A DNA stretch of 64,000 bases from Robinsoniella peoriensis (GCF_000797495.1 NZ_JTGN01000004.1:463017-527016); one strand, 5' to 3'. Counted from the stretch's first letter, positions 35,555-44,644 are shown. Notes: generated by a model not told the origin, from the letters alone. Numbers and translations are program-made.

Positions 35555-37387
35555 CTATGCAGATGCCTCAAACTGACTGTTATAAAGAGAAGCATAAAAT
35601 CCATCCTGCATTATCAGGTCATTGTGCGTACCGCGTTCTATAATATCCCCATCCTTTACCACTAAGATTAAGTCTGCATTTTTTATAGTAGAAAGACGGT
35701 GTGCAATGACAAAGCTTGTTTTATCTTTCATCAGATCAGCCATGGCTTTCTGAATCTCGACCTCGGTTCTGGTATCTACGCTGGAAGTCGCTTCGTCTAA
35801 TATCATAAAGGAAGGGTTGGTCAGCATCGCACGCGCGATTGTTAAAAGCTGCATCTGCCCCTGTGAGATGTTGGATGCCTCGCTGGATATCACGGTATCA
35901 TAACCATTTGGCAGCGTACGTATAAAATGGTCACAGCGAGCAGCACGGGCAGCTCTTTTAATTTCTTCCGGTGTAGCGTCCATTTTTCCATAGGCTATAT
36001 TTTCTGCAATGGTACCTTCAAACAGCCAGGTATCCTGCAGAACCATCCCAATGCGGCGGCGCAGTTCTCCACGGGGCATGGCTGAAATATCCACACCGTC
36101 TACGGAGATGCTGCCGCCATTCAGATCATAAAAACGCATAAGCAGATTAATAAGTGTCGTTTTTCCGCCACCGGTAGGACCTACAATAGCGATCATTTCA
36201 TTTGGATGCACTTCCAGATTCAGATTGTGCATTAATATTTTCTCCGGAGAGTATCCGAATTTTACTTGATTAAAACTTACATGGCCATTGGATGGAGGTA
36301 AATAGCCATTAGCTGCATCTGCCGGTTCTTCCTCTTCATCCAGAATGGTAAACACACGTTCTGCACCTGCAATTGCTGCCTGAAGAGAAGTAATGACATA
36401 AGATGCCTGAGTGACAGGTTCTGAAATTTGGTTTTCATATTGCAGGAATGCCTGGATGATTCCCAGGGAAATCTGTCCCTGCAGAACCAGATATCCTCCC
36501 ACCAGGGCGGTTGCCACGAATCCCAGCTGATTAATAATACGGATTGCCGGATAAATGGCAAAATTTGCAAACTGGGCTTTCCGGTTAGCCTCAAACTGTT
36601 GATTGCTCAGTGCCAGGACTTCATCAATCGCTTCTGACTGCTGGTTAAATACTTTAATTATGCGGTTTCCGGTATAGAGTTCTTCCACCTTGCCATTTAG
36701 CTCACCAACTGCCGCCTGATTCTGTGCAAAATAGCGCTGACTCAGATCCGAGACAAATTTGGTTGCCACCGTACTGGCAGCTACTGAGACAAGGACCAGA
36801 AGGGATAGACCTGGACTTAATAACAGCATCGCCACTGCAGTAATCAGAATGGTAAAGACTGAGGATATAAACTGCATCAATCCCACCTGTAGGACCTCCG
36901 AAACCTTTTCCAGATCATTGGTAATGCGGCTCATTATATCTCCGGTTTTATGGGAATCAAAATAGCGCAGCGGCAGTTTCGTGATTTTTGCACTGATGTC
37001 CTGCCGAAGTGATAACGTAAATTTTTCTCCAACACTGGCTATTATATATTGCTGTATATAAGAAAGGATCCAGGTTGCCAATGCAGCAGCACCAATCATC
37101 AGAACCGGAACCAGGAGCGCATCGCTAACTAAGAATAAAATGTCAGATCCTTTTTTATAAGCTTTTAAAGCCTTTAAGAGATTGTCTATCCCGGCACCTA
37201 CCATAAGTGGCATTAATGCATAGGCTGCGCTGCTTAATAATGCCGTAAGCAGAACTAAAATCAGTTTTCCTTTTTGGTTTGACAGACGTTTCAGCAGGCG
37301 TTTTACCGTTGCTTTTGTATTTTGTGGTATATCCGAAACCTCTATGTCAACAACGGGTTTCTTTTTTGTAAATTTATTTTGTTTCAT
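35555..37387 (-). CDS. Heterodimeric ABC exporter, catalytic half-transporter (second pair)
   Basis: The 610-residue half-transporter has six membrane helices (about 45-340) and an ATPase domain after about 370. Walker A is GPTGGGKTT, the signature ISQGQMQLLTIARA, and Walker B the canonical FMILDEATSSVD. It is second in its operon and overlaps the first gene by four bases. The pair is transcribed from a MerR-type promoter and is the same subunit design as the exporter at 24318-27847, although clearly diverged. The expected role is drug efflux. Confidence 0.92.
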   Translation of the reverse strand: MKQNKFTKKKPVVDIEVSDIPQNTKATVKRLLKRLSNQKGKLILVLLTALLSSAAYALMPLMVGAGIDNLLKALKAYKKGSDILFLVSDALLVPVLMIGAAALATWILSYIQQYIIASVGEKFTLSLRQDISAKITKLPLRYFDSHKTGDIMSRITNDLEKVSEVLQVGLMQFISSVFTILITAVAMLLLSPGLSLLVLVSVAASTVATKFVSDLSQRYFAQNQAAVGELNGKVEELYTGNRIIKVFNQQSEAIDEVLALSNQQFEANRKAQFANFAIYPAIRIINQLGFVATALVGGYLVLQGQISLGIIQAFLQYENQISEPVTQASYVITSLQAAIAGAERVFTILDEEEEPADAANGYLPPSNGHVSFNQVKFGYSPEKILMHNLNLEVHPNEMIAIVGPTGGGKTTLINLLMRFYDLNGGSISVDGVDISAMPRGELRRRIGMVLQDTWLFEGTIAENIAYGKMDATPEEIKRAARAARCDHFIRTLPNGYDTVISSEASNISQGQMQLLTIARAMLTNPSFMILDEATSSVDTRTEVEIQKAMADLMKDKTSFVIAHRLSTIKNADLILVVKDGDIIERGTHNDLIMQDGFYASLYNSQFEASA

Positions 37388-39120
37388 ACTGCTGTAACCT
37401 CCTCTGATGATAACTGGCTTTTTGCAATCGCCTGATAGACCTGACAGTTTTGCATTAATGCTGTATGCTTTCCGATTCCTGCGATTTTGCCTTCGTCCAG
37501 TACAATAATCTGGTCAGCATCCATAATGGTACTGATTCTCTGGGCGATAATTAACTTTGCTGTCTGTGGTGTTTCCTTTTTTAATGCTCTTCGCAGAGCC
37601 GCATCTGTTTTAAAATCCAAAGCGGAAAAGCTGTCGTCGAAGATCAGAACCGGTGATTCTTTGATCAGTGCACGGGCAATTGACAGTCTTTGCTTCTGTC
37701 CGCCGGAGAAATTGGAACCGCTTTGGGATACCGGGGCATTCAATCCATTGTGCAGACCGTCTACGAAATGTTCGGCCTGGGAAATACGAAGAGCTTTTCG
37801 CATCTGCATTTTTGTGGCTGTTTTACATCCCATGCGCAGATTATCGGCAATAGTACCACTGAATAAGAAAGCTTTTTGCGGCACATATCCAATGTTTTTC
37901 CGCAGTTTTTCCTGTGACATTGTACGTATATCAGTTCCGTTTAAACTAATTTTCCCGGAATTTATATCATGCAGACGAAGCATGAGATTGGCAATGGTGC
38001 TCTTTCCGGATCCGGTGCCTCCAATGATTGCAGTCGTCTTTCCGGCATAACAGGAAAAGGACAGATCCTGTAAGACCGGTTCCTCTGCACCGTGGTAAGA
38101 AAACGTCACGTGTTCAAATTGAACCGCCGGTCCGTTTTGCAGGGAAGAGCTGTTTTTCATCTGAGCATCTTTAATCTCAGGCGTCATGTGGAGCACCTCT
38201 TCCAGGCGGTCAAGGCAGGACTTCATTTTTGGAAGGGTCACACTGGATAATGCAGCCATAATCAGATATCCCAACGTCATAATCGTATATTCGGTTACTG
38301 CGGTAATTTCCCCGATCTGCATGGTTCCTTTCAGAGACATTAAGCCGCCAAACCAAACAATCGCAGCCATAGAAAGTCCCATCACAAGCCAAACGGTGGG
38401 ATTGAGGAGCGCAAACAGTTTATTCAGTTTAATCATATTATCCGCATATCTGGAAAAAGCCTTGTCACAGCGGTGCTGTTCATAAGTACCATTGTCAAAA
38501 GCACGTATAACACGGATTCCGGTAATGGATTCCCGTACAACCTGATTAATATTGTCCATTCTCAGCTGAATCTGTGCGGAAAGAGGACCTGATTTTTTCA
38601 GAATTATCCATGCAAGTATTAAGAAAAACACAATGCAGAGCACCGGAATCAAAGTAAGGGACAAATTTACCTTTGCAGTCATAATAACAGATGCAATAAC
38701 CATAAGAGGAGCCGGAACAACCAGCTGGAAGATCATCCCTAGGCTTTGCTGTAAAACGGAAATGTCAGATGTTGTTCGTGTAATCATAGAAGAAACACCG
38801 ATACTGTCAAATTCCCGAAGAGACAGCTCCTGGCTTTTGCAAAAAACGGCATTTCGCATATCCCTGCCAAAAGCAGCCGCCAGATCTGCAGAATAAAAGC
38901 TGCCAAGTACCGCAACCGCTGTAGTTATAACTGCAGCGATCAGCATCTGTATGCCTATTGATAGAATGGCATTCATATCTTCCTTCATAATGCCTTTATC
39001 TACGATTCCTGCGATTAAAAACGGTATATACAGAGTGCCTGCCACCTGCCCCAGAAGAAGGAGCAGCATAATGGCTGATTTTCCTTTGTTTTTTAGAAAA
39101 AAAGATTTTAAAAATGTCAT
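37384..39120 (-). CDS. Heterodimeric ABC exporter, half-transporter with degenerate ATP site (second pair)
   Basis: The 578-residue subunit has six membrane helices in the first 310 residues and an ATPase domain with Walker A GGTGSGKST, signature FSGGQKQRLSIARA and a Walker B VLIFDDSFSALD in which the catalytic Glu is Asp. The start at 39120 is chosen because GGAGG sits five bases upstream on the minus strand; the earlier in-frame ATG pair (39135, 39132) lies ahead of that site. It is first in the operon behind a 19-bp-spacer promoter and divergent from a MerR gene. Confidence 0.92.
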   Translation of the reverse strand: MTFLKSFFLKNKGKSAIMLLLLLGQVAGTLYIPFLIAGIVDKGIMKEDMNAILSIGIQMLIAAVITTAVAVLGSFYSADLAAAFGRDMRNAVFCKSQELSLREFDSIGVSSMITRTTSDISVLQQSLGMIFQLVVPAPLMVIASVIMTAKVNLSLTLIPVLCIVFFLILAWIILKKSGPLSAQIQLRMDNINQVVRESITGIRVIRAFDNGTYEQHRCDKAFSRYADNMIKLNKLFALLNPTVWLVMGLSMAAIVWFGGLMSLKGTMQIGEITAVTEYTIMTLGYLIMAALSSVTLPKMKSCLDRLEEVLHMTPEIKDAQMKNSSSLQNGPAVQFEHVTFSYHGAEEPVLQDLSFSCYAGKTTAIIGGTGSGKSTIANLMLRLHDINSGKISLNGTDIRTMSQEKLRKNIGYVPQKAFLFSGTIADNLRMGCKTATKMQMRKALRISQAEHFVDGLHNGLNAPVSQSGSNFSGGQKQRLSIARALIKESPVLIFDDSFSALDFKTDAALRRALKKETPQTAKLIIAQRISTIMDADQIIVLDEGKIAGIGKHTALMQNCQVYQAIAKSQLSSEEVTAV

Positions 39121-39171
39121 AAATACCTCCATCATGTAATAAATAAGTTGCTAATTTTGCCACTAAATGGT

Positions 39172-39202
39172 ACTATAAACTATGAAGTTACTTTACAGTC
39201 AA
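39172..39202 (-). promoter_or_regulatory. MerR-type promoter (19-bp spacer) of the second ABC exporter
   Basis: On the minus strand TTGACT (39197-39202) and TATAGT (39172-39177) are separated by exactly 19 bp. The 21-bp segment 39179-39199 in the spacer is an interrupted dyad with a central AAGTTACTT on the plus strand; by hand count 16 of 21 positions match its own complement. The long spacer and central dyad are the hallmark of MerR-activated promoters. Confidence 0.85.
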
Positions 39203-39335
39203 GTATTTTTTTTGAAGTTTTTTTAGAAGAGGTCAATATTTTTATTTGGACTGGATCCAGAGAGAAAGAATGAAAAAACATAACTACTAATTCAGGGATG
39301 GCACAAGCCAGCATGCGCTATTAAGGGGTATAAAA

Positions 39336-40136
39336 ATGAAGAATAAACAATATATGACGATCAGTGAATTTGCACGTCTTACGGGAATAAAACGTGCGAA
39401 TCTGATTTTCTACGATAAGATTGGCCTGTTAATTCCCGAACACCGTGGAATGAATGAATACCGGTATTATACCCGTCGTCAGCTGGGTTCTGCTTACCTG
39501 ATCGCAGCCCTTCGGGAACTGGGAATTGGAATTGAGGAAATCAAACATTACGCCAGAGGGCGGACACCCGAGCAGATGATAAATTTGTTTCAGGCACAGG
39601 AAGAAAAAATTCAGGCAGAAATCACAAAACTCAGCCGGATGCAGGAAATCATGAGATTATATACGAACATGGCAAACGAAGCACTTTCCGTAGATACTGA
39701 TCAGATTGTGATTCTGAAGAAGAAGAGGGAACCTGTTTTTCTGGGGTGTCCGATTGAAAAGAGCCAGATTGGGGATGAGGAAATGATATCTTTCTATAAC
39801 TATGCTGAAGAGCACGGGATGGAGCTGGGATATCCGATAGGGGTGGTGATTGCAAAACACATTCTGGAAAATAGATCCATCGACCCGGTCTACCGGTATT
39901 ATCTGAAAGTAACGCAGGGCGCCAACGGCTACAAACCCGCAGGCTTATATGCTACCGCTTATGGCCGCTGCAGTTACGGACAATCACATAAGGTTTACGA
40001 AAGGTTATTTCAATATCTGAAAAGTGAAAATATAGAGATTTACGGAGATGCTTATGAAGAATATCCGCTAAATGAAATAGCTATGCAGGACGAAGAAGAA
40101 TATCTTGTGAAAGTAGAAATTTTGGTGGGAAAATAG
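39336..40136 (+). CDS. MerR-family regulator with effector-binding domain
   Basis: The 266-residue protein has a MerR winged helix (about 5-75; TISEFARLTGIKRANLIFYD, NEYRYYTRRQL), a dimer helix (80-125) and a GyrI-like ligand-binding C-terminus (about 130-264; PVFLGCPIE, YEEYPLNEIAMQDEEEYLVK). This is the BmrR/TipA-type design for sensing hydrophobic drugs. It is divergent from the ABC exporter whose promoter has a 19-bp spacer with a dyad, so it is the likely activator. AAGGGG precedes the ATG. Confidence 0.92.
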   Translation: MKNKQYMTISEFARLTGIKRANLIFYDKIGLLIPEHRGMNEYRYYTRRQLGSAYLIAALRELGIGIEEIKHYARGRTPEQMINLFQAQEEKIQAEITKLSRMQEIMRLYTNMANEALSVDTDQIVILKKKREPVFLGCPIEKSQIGDEEMISFYNYAEEHGMELGYPIGVVIAKHILENRSIDPVYRYYLKVTQGANGYKPAGLYATAYGRCSYGQSHKVYERLFQYLKSENIEIYGDAYEEYPLNEIAMQDEEEYLVKVEILVGK

Positions 40137-40218
40137 CTGATTCCACCTGAATTCTACCTCCAGGGGATTGGAATTTTAGCAAATAAGGGATATATTTATA
40201 TGGAAAGGCGGTGTTTAA

Positions 40219-40698
40219 ATGGAGCAGTTAAAAATCGGAAAATTTATTTCTGCCAAAAGAAAGGAACAAAATCTCACACAAGAAAAACTTGCTGAGATGT
40301 TAGGCGTATCCAATAAGTCTGTTTCCAAATGGGAAACGGGAAAGTGCATGCCGGACTGGTCTTTACATATGCGCTTGTGTGAAATACTGAATATTTCCAT
40401 GAATGAATTGCTATCCGGAGAAGCAATCAATGAAGAAAATCTGAACCATATAGCAGATGAAAATGCATTAAAACTTTTAAAATTATTAGAAAAGCTTAAT
40501 TCACAAAAAAATTTATTTATCGGTTTATTTCTTGTAATGGTTGGGCGTATACCGGTTTTTGAAGCAGGAAATAACGCAGGCGATGTGCAGCGATTTTTTG
40601 CGGGCCTTTCGGTTGGGCTGTCAGTTGGGATAACTCTGATAGGTCTCGGATGGTTTGCCTATGCTTTAGTGCAGATGGGAAAAACGAATAAAGAATAA
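40219..40698 (+). CDS. XRE-type regulator with two C-terminal membrane segments
   Basis: The 159-residue protein has an N-terminal HTH_3 domain (about 5-60; RKEQNLTQEKLAEMLGVSNK, SVSKWETGKCMPDW). The C-terminal half has two hydrophobic segments near residues 96-112 and 130-152 with a short polar link. DNA-binding proteins of this shape are common in Firmicutes and are presumed to be membrane-tethered. It lies in the same direction between the MerR and LacI genes. The target and signal are unknown. AAAGGCGG precedes the ATG. Confidence 0.85.
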   Translation: MEQLKIGKFISAKRKEQNLTQEKLAEMLGVSNKSVSKWETGKCMPDWSLHMRLCEILNISMNELLSGEAINEENLNHIADENALKLLKLLEKLNSQKNLFIGLFLVMVGRIPVFEAGNNAGDVQRFFAGLSVGLSVGITLIGLGWFAYALVQMGKTNKE

Positions 40699-40722
40699 AA
40701 AAACGAAACATTCCCTCTTGCA

Positions 40723-40756
40723 ATTTAGTAAAATATTTAGTAATATTAATTAAATT
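40723..40756 (+). promoter_or_regulatory. Candidate LacI self-operator
   Basis: ATTTAGTAAA (40723-40732) and TAATTAAATT (40747-40756) lie directly ahead of the LacI gene. Both strings recur in the control region of the dehydrogenase gene downstream of it, which points to shared recognition by this regulator. Confidence 0.5.
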
Positions 40757-40772
40757 GCAATGGAGGTGAATT

Positions 40773-41810
40773 ATGGCACTAAAAGCAAAAGATATTGCTG
40801 AGATGATCGGAGTTTCTACGGCAACGGTTTCTCTTGTCCTGAATAATAAACCTGGTGTGGGAGAGCTGCGGCGACAGGAAATTATCCGGAAAATAAAAGA
40901 ACTCGGCTGTGAATACATGTTGAAAGAAAATGTGGTGAATAGCGGGAGTATTGGCTTTGTAGTGTATAAAAGAAGAGGGAATATCGTCAATGAATCTCCA
41001 TTTTTTACCTGTATTCTGGAAGGAATAAATTATAGTGTCAGTAAATACGGCTATCACTTAAATTTTATTTATCTGGATAAAAAAATGTCCGCAGAAGAAC
41101 AGGAATGCTTACTGGGGAATGCTCATTGTAAAGGGCTGATTATATTTGCAGTGGAAATGCAATATGAAGATCTTGCGGTTTTCAAAGAATCCGGGCTGCC
41201 CTTTGTGGTACTGGATAATTCTTTTCAGGAAAATGATATAGATGCCGTAGCAATTAACAATACCCAGGGTACGAGTAAGGCACTTTTGCACCTCTATGAA
41301 ATGGGGCACAGGGATATCGGCTATCTTCGCAGCAAGGTGCGGATCAACAGTTTTGATGAACGGTATATGGTATATAAGAACCAGTTAAAACGGCTGGGAC
41401 TGGCATTTAACCGAGAATATGTCGTAGATGTAGGGTACTCGGAAAATGAAGTAAAGCAGGGAATATTAAATTATCTCAAAAGTAATTCGAAGCATCCGAC
41501 TGCATTTTTTGCTGAAAACGATCTGATAGGCTGCAGTGCAATCCATGGCATTCAGGAAGCAGGACTCAGCGTGCCGGATGATATATCGGTTGTCGGTTTC
41601 GATGACCGTCCCATCAGTGAAGTAGTGAAACCCGGACTCACCACAATTAATGTTCCTAAAAATATATTTGGACCTGCTGCTGTAGATCTGCTTATATCGA
41701 AGATGGAAAAAGCAAGGGAACAATCTATAAAAATTGAAGTCGGAACCAATTTAATTATAAGGGAAAGTGTAAAAAAGTTAGAAAACCATCCGGAGGAGAA
41801 AACAGAATAG
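40773..41810 (+). CDS. LacI-family transcriptional regulator
   Basis: The 345-residue protein has an N-terminal helix-turn-helix with hinge (LKAKDIAEMIGVSTATVSLV, LNNKPGV) and a periplasmic-binding-like sensor domain (about 60-330; ILEGINYSVSKYGYHLNFIY, GHRDIGYL, FAENDLIGCSAIHGIQEAGL, SVVGFDDRP). It binds a small sugar-like ligand and probably regulates itself and the dehydrogenase 420 bp downstream. GGAGG precedes the ATG. A terminator follows the gene, so the dehydrogenase is transcribed separately. Confidence 0.92.
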   Translation: MALKAKDIAEMIGVSTATVSLVLNNKPGVGELRRQEIIRKIKELGCEYMLKENVVNSGSIGFVVYKRRGNIVNESPFFTCILEGINYSVSKYGYHLNFIYLDKKMSAEEQECLLGNAHCKGLIIFAVEMQYEDLAVFKESGLPFVVLDNSFQENDIDAVAINNTQGTSKALLHLYEMGHRDIGYLRSKVRINSFDERYMVYKNQLKRLGLAFNREYVVDVGYSENEVKQGILNYLKSNSKHPTAFFAENDLIGCSAIHGIQEAGLSVPDDISVVGFDDRPISEVVKPGLTTINVPKNIFGPAAVDLLISKMEKAREQSIKIEVGTNLIIRESVKKLENHPEEKTE

Positions 41811-41819
41811 ATACCTGGC

Positions 41820-41858
41820 AAGAGGCAGATGGAGATGTAAACATCTGCTTCTTTTTTT
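41820..41858 (+). terminator. Terminator after the LacI gene
   Basis: AGAGGCAGATG pairs with CATCTGCTTCT around GAGATGTAAA, and a run of T follows. Confidence 0.9.
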
Positions 41859-41927
41859 ATGCCTGTTCACAGTATGGACTCCGTCCGCTGGCCATAAACT
41901 TAATTGACTGTAGTGCTGTAACTATTC

Positions 41928-41965
41928 TTTGCTAAACAATCTTTGCTAAATATTATTTACTAAAT
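41928..41965. promoter_or_regulatory. Three TTTRCTAAA boxes at 14-bp intervals
   Basis: TTTGCTAAA at 41928-41936 and 41942-41950 and TTTACTAAA at 41956-41964 are evenly spaced by 14 bp, starting about 90 bp upstream of a consensus promoter. The third is the complement of the ATTTAGTAAA motif found before the LacI gene and again at 42130-42139. Confidence 0.55.
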
Positions 41966-42021
41966 AAGAGCAAAAAAGATATTTATTAATAAATTTTACT
42001 TAATTAAATTAAAACATATTC

Positions 42022-42050
42022 TTGACAGATAAAATATACATTGCTATAAT
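42022..42050 (+). promoter_or_regulatory. Perfect consensus sigma-A promoter of the dehydrogenase gene
   Basis: TTGACA (42022-42027), 17-bp spacer and TATAAT (42045-42050). TACTTAATTAAATT is present exactly at 41997-42010 and 42119-42132, on either side of the promoter, as expected for operators of a looping repressor. The leader is about 170 nt. Confidence 0.85.
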
Positions 42051-42142
42051 ACTTTTAATAAACATGGCCAGCAGATTAAACATATAGTATCTATATTACT
42101 TTTTTGTAAATCAAACAATACTTAATTAAATTTAGTAAATTA

Positions 42143-42220
42143 GTATATATGTAAAAAAATACATTCACATCCTGCAAATAGGTATTTATGTAAAGAAATA
42201 CTATCACATCCAGAAAGAAG
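42143..42220 (+). repeat. 39-bp tandem duplication in the dehydrogenase leader
   Basis: Segments 42143-42181 and 42182-42220 are head-to-tail copies matching at 31 of 39 positions by hand count. The second ends at the ribosome site before the ATG at 42230. The copies share ATGTAAA and TCACATCC blocks. Confidence 0.8.
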
Positions 42221-42229
42221 GGGTTTAAA

Positions 42230-43273
42230 ATGGAAGGAACAATGAAAGTAGCAGTTATGACCGGTCCGTTACAAATGGAATGGGAGGAAAGACCTATTCC
42301 TCAGCCGAAAAGGGGAGAACTGCAGATTAAGTTAGAATATGTGGGCGTATGCGGGTCGGATCTGCATTTTTACTCTGAAGGAAGGCTTGCGAACTGGGTA
42401 CCTGATGGACCATTGGTTTTAGGACATGAACCAGGAGGAGTAGTAACTGCAATAGGGGAAGGGGTTACCGGATTTATGGTGGGAGACCGGGTTGCATTAG
42501 AACCGGGGGTTCCCTGCGGTCATTGCGAAGACTGCCTGAAGGGACATTATAATCTATGCAAAGAAGTAAAATTTATGGCTATACCTAAAGAAAAAGACGG
42601 AGTCTTTTCCGAATATTGTACACATTCTGCAAGCATGACCTTTAAACTGCCTGACCATGTATCAACATTAGAAGGAGCGCTGATGGAACCGCTGGCGGTT
42701 GGAATGCACGCCTGTGGACTTTCCAATGCAAAGCTGGGTGAGACAGCGGTAGTACTGGGTGCAGGCTGTATTGGATTGGTTACACTGATGTCTTTAAAAG
42801 CCAGGGGGGTCAGTGAAATTTATGTAGCGGATATTCTGGATAAACGTCTGTCTAAAGCAAAAGAACTTGGGGCGTCCAGAGTATTTAACAGCAAGACAGA
42901 AAATATCGAAGAGTTCGTAAAGACTCTTCCAGGCGGAGGGGTGGATCAGGTATATGAATGTGCCGGAAACAGGATTACAACCCTTCAAACATGCCGTTTG
43001 ATTAAAAGAGCGGGGAAAGTAACCTTAGTAGGTGTGTCTCCGGAACCTGTGCTGGAACTGGATATTGCCACTTTAAATGCAATGGAAGGCACCATTTATT
43101 CAGTATATCGTTACCGGAATCTTTATCCCGCTGCAATTAGCGCAGTGAGCAATGGACTCATACCTCTAAAAGCGATTGTATCCCATACATATGACTTTAA
43201 AGACGTTATAAAAGGTGTTGATTATAATCTGAATCACAAAGACGATGTGATAAAAGCAGTGATAAAAATGTAA
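42230..43273 (+). CDS. Zinc-dependent medium-chain alcohol/polyol dehydrogenase
   Basis: The 347-residue protein is of the sorbitol/xylitol (L-iditol 2-) dehydrogenase type. Catalytic zinc ligands are seen in GVCGSDLHFY (Cys) and LGHEPGG (His-Glu). The structural zinc site is CGHCEDCLKGHYNLC. The Rossmann motif is VLGAGCIGLVTL, with D in VADIL favouring NAD. It oxidises a secondary alcohol of a sugar alcohol or related compound to a ketone. It is a single gene behind a strong promoter with likely LacI operators. AAGGGG precedes the ATG at 42230; ATG 42242 is also possible. The exact polyol is not readable. Confidence 0.9.
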   Translation: MEGTMKVAVMTGPLQMEWEERPIPQPKRGELQIKLEYVGVCGSDLHFYSEGRLANWVPDGPLVLGHEPGGVVTAIGEGVTGFMVGDRVALEPGVPCGHCEDCLKGHYNLCKEVKFMAIPKEKDGVFSEYCTHSASMTFKLPDHVSTLEGALMEPLAVGMHACGLSNAKLGETAVVLGAGCIGLVTLMSLKARGVSEIYVADILDKRLSKAKELGASRVFNSKTENIEEFVKTLPGGGVDQVYECAGNRITTLQTCRLIKRAGKVTLVGVSPEPVLELDIATLNAMEGTIYSVYRYRNLYPAAISAVSNGLIPLKAIVSHTYDFKDVIKGVDYNLNHKDDVIKAVIKM

Positions 43274-43274
43274 C

Positions 43275-43313
43275 AAACAGCAGGTGAGATCATTCGATCT
43301 TATCTGCTGTTTT
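43275..43313 (+). terminator. Terminator after the dehydrogenase gene
   Basis: AACAGCAGGTGAGATC pairs with GATCTTATCTGCTGTT around a 4-base loop, then TTT. Confidence 0.88.
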
Positions 43314-43501
43314 ATATCTTGAGAACCATATCCGGTAAGTCGCTTTGTAGACTTATGTTAGAACACCACATAATAATCACCAGTGCAAAATTTAAAATTA
43401 ATCAACAGAACTGCCTATATAAATGATATGAAAAAGCTCGTTTTTATGCTATACTGGACTTAAAATAAAAATACGGTAATACAGGAAAGTGAGGTTAAAA
43501 A

Positions 43502-44644
43502 ATGCAATACAGAACTTTGGGAAAAACAGGTCTTCGTGTCAGTGAAATTGGTCTGGGTGCAGAATGGTTAGAGCGGCATACGTTAGAAGAAATTAAGGAA
43601 GTTATCAAGCGATGTGAAGAGAGCGGTATCAATATTTTAGACTGCTGGATGGCGGAACCAAATGTACGTTCCAATATAGGAACCGCGATCAAAGGCCATC
43701 GTGACAACTGGATTATTCAAGGACATCTGGGCTCTACGTGGCAGGACGGCCAATATCTCAGAACACGGGATATGGCAAAAGTAAAAGAAGCTTTTCAGGA
43801 TTTACTGATCAGACTTGACACAAGTTATATTGATCTGGGAATGATCCATTTTGTAGATGAAACGGCTGAGTTTCATCAAATTGTACAAGGTGAGTTTATG
43901 GAGTATGTCAGGGAACTGCGGGATCAGGGCGTCATACACCATATTGGGTTGAGCACTCACAATCCGGATGTTGCAAAACTTGCTGCATTACAAGGCGAAA
44001 TTGAGATGATATTATTTAGTATCAATCCCGCATTTGATATGCTCCCCGCCACAGAGGATATGACACAGTATTTCAGTGAGTCATATGCAGATGAATTAGG
44101 AGGAATAGCTCCCGAGCGTGCAGAGTTATATCAGATCTGTGAGCGTGAAAATGTTGGCATCAATGTCATGAAAGGTTATGCGGGAGGAAGGCTGTTTTCG
44201 GCAGAAGCTTCACCTTTTGGTGTAGCACTTACACCGGTCCAGTGTCTGCATTATGCATTAACCAGACCGGCTGTAGCCAGTGTACTCGTTGGATATGATA
44301 CTACTGACCACGTAGACCAGGCAGTAGCTTATGAGACAGCTTCAGAAGAAGAAAAAGACTATGCAACCGTTCTTGCAGGGGCACCAAGCCATGCATATTC
44401 CGGACAATGTACCTATTGCGGTCACTGTTTGCCATGTCCTAGCGGCATTGATATCGCAATGGTACATAAGCTTTATGATTTAGCTGAAATGCAAAAAGAA
44501 CTTCCGGATACCATAAAAGCTCACTATTTCGGTTTATCTGCAAATGCAGAGGACTGTATTGCCTGTGGCGGTTGTGAAGAACGATGTCCATTTGGTGTTC
44601 CGGTTATCAAACATATGGAAGAGGCAAAATTATTATTTCATTAA
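43502..44644 (+). CDS. Aldo-keto-reductase-like protein with C-terminal Fe-S region; usual catalytic residues replaced
   Basis: The 380-residue protein has an AKR barrel (about 1-285; YRTLGKTGLRVSEIGLG, YIDLGMIHFVD) and a Cys-rich C-terminus with CTYCGHCLPCP and CIACGGCEERCPFG, which could hold two iron-sulphur clusters. The AKR catalytic tetrad is only partly kept. Asp47 and the His in MIHFVD are present. The Tyr expected five residues after the Asp is replaced (DCWMAE), and the Lys strand reads IIQGHLG with His at that place. Ordinary NADPH-dependent carbonyl reduction is therefore doubtful, and an electron-transfer or other role is possible. It is a single gene. GTGAGG precedes the ATG. 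Confidence 0.85.
   Translation: MQYRTLGKTGLRVSEIGLGAEWLERHTLEEIKEVIKRCEESGINILDCWMAEPNVRSNIGTAIKGHRDNWIIQGHLGSTWQDGQYLRTRDMAKVKEAFQDLLIRLDTSYIDLGMIHFVDETAEFHQIVQGEFMEYVRELRDQGVIHHIGLSTHNPDVAKLAALQGEIEMILFSINPAFDMLPATEDMTQYFSESYADELGGIAPERAELYQICERENVGINVMKGYAGGRLFSAEASPFGVALTPVQCLHYALTRPAVASVLVGYDTTDHVDQAVAYETASEEEKDYATVLAGAPSHAYSGQCTYCGHCLPCPSGIDIAMVHKLYDLAEMQKELPDTIKAHYFGLSANAEDCIACGGCEERCPFGVPVIKHMEEAKLLFH

Noticed and set aside
40219-40698. Toxin-antitoxin unit
   Set aside because: The XRE protein has membrane segments and no small toxin gene beside it.
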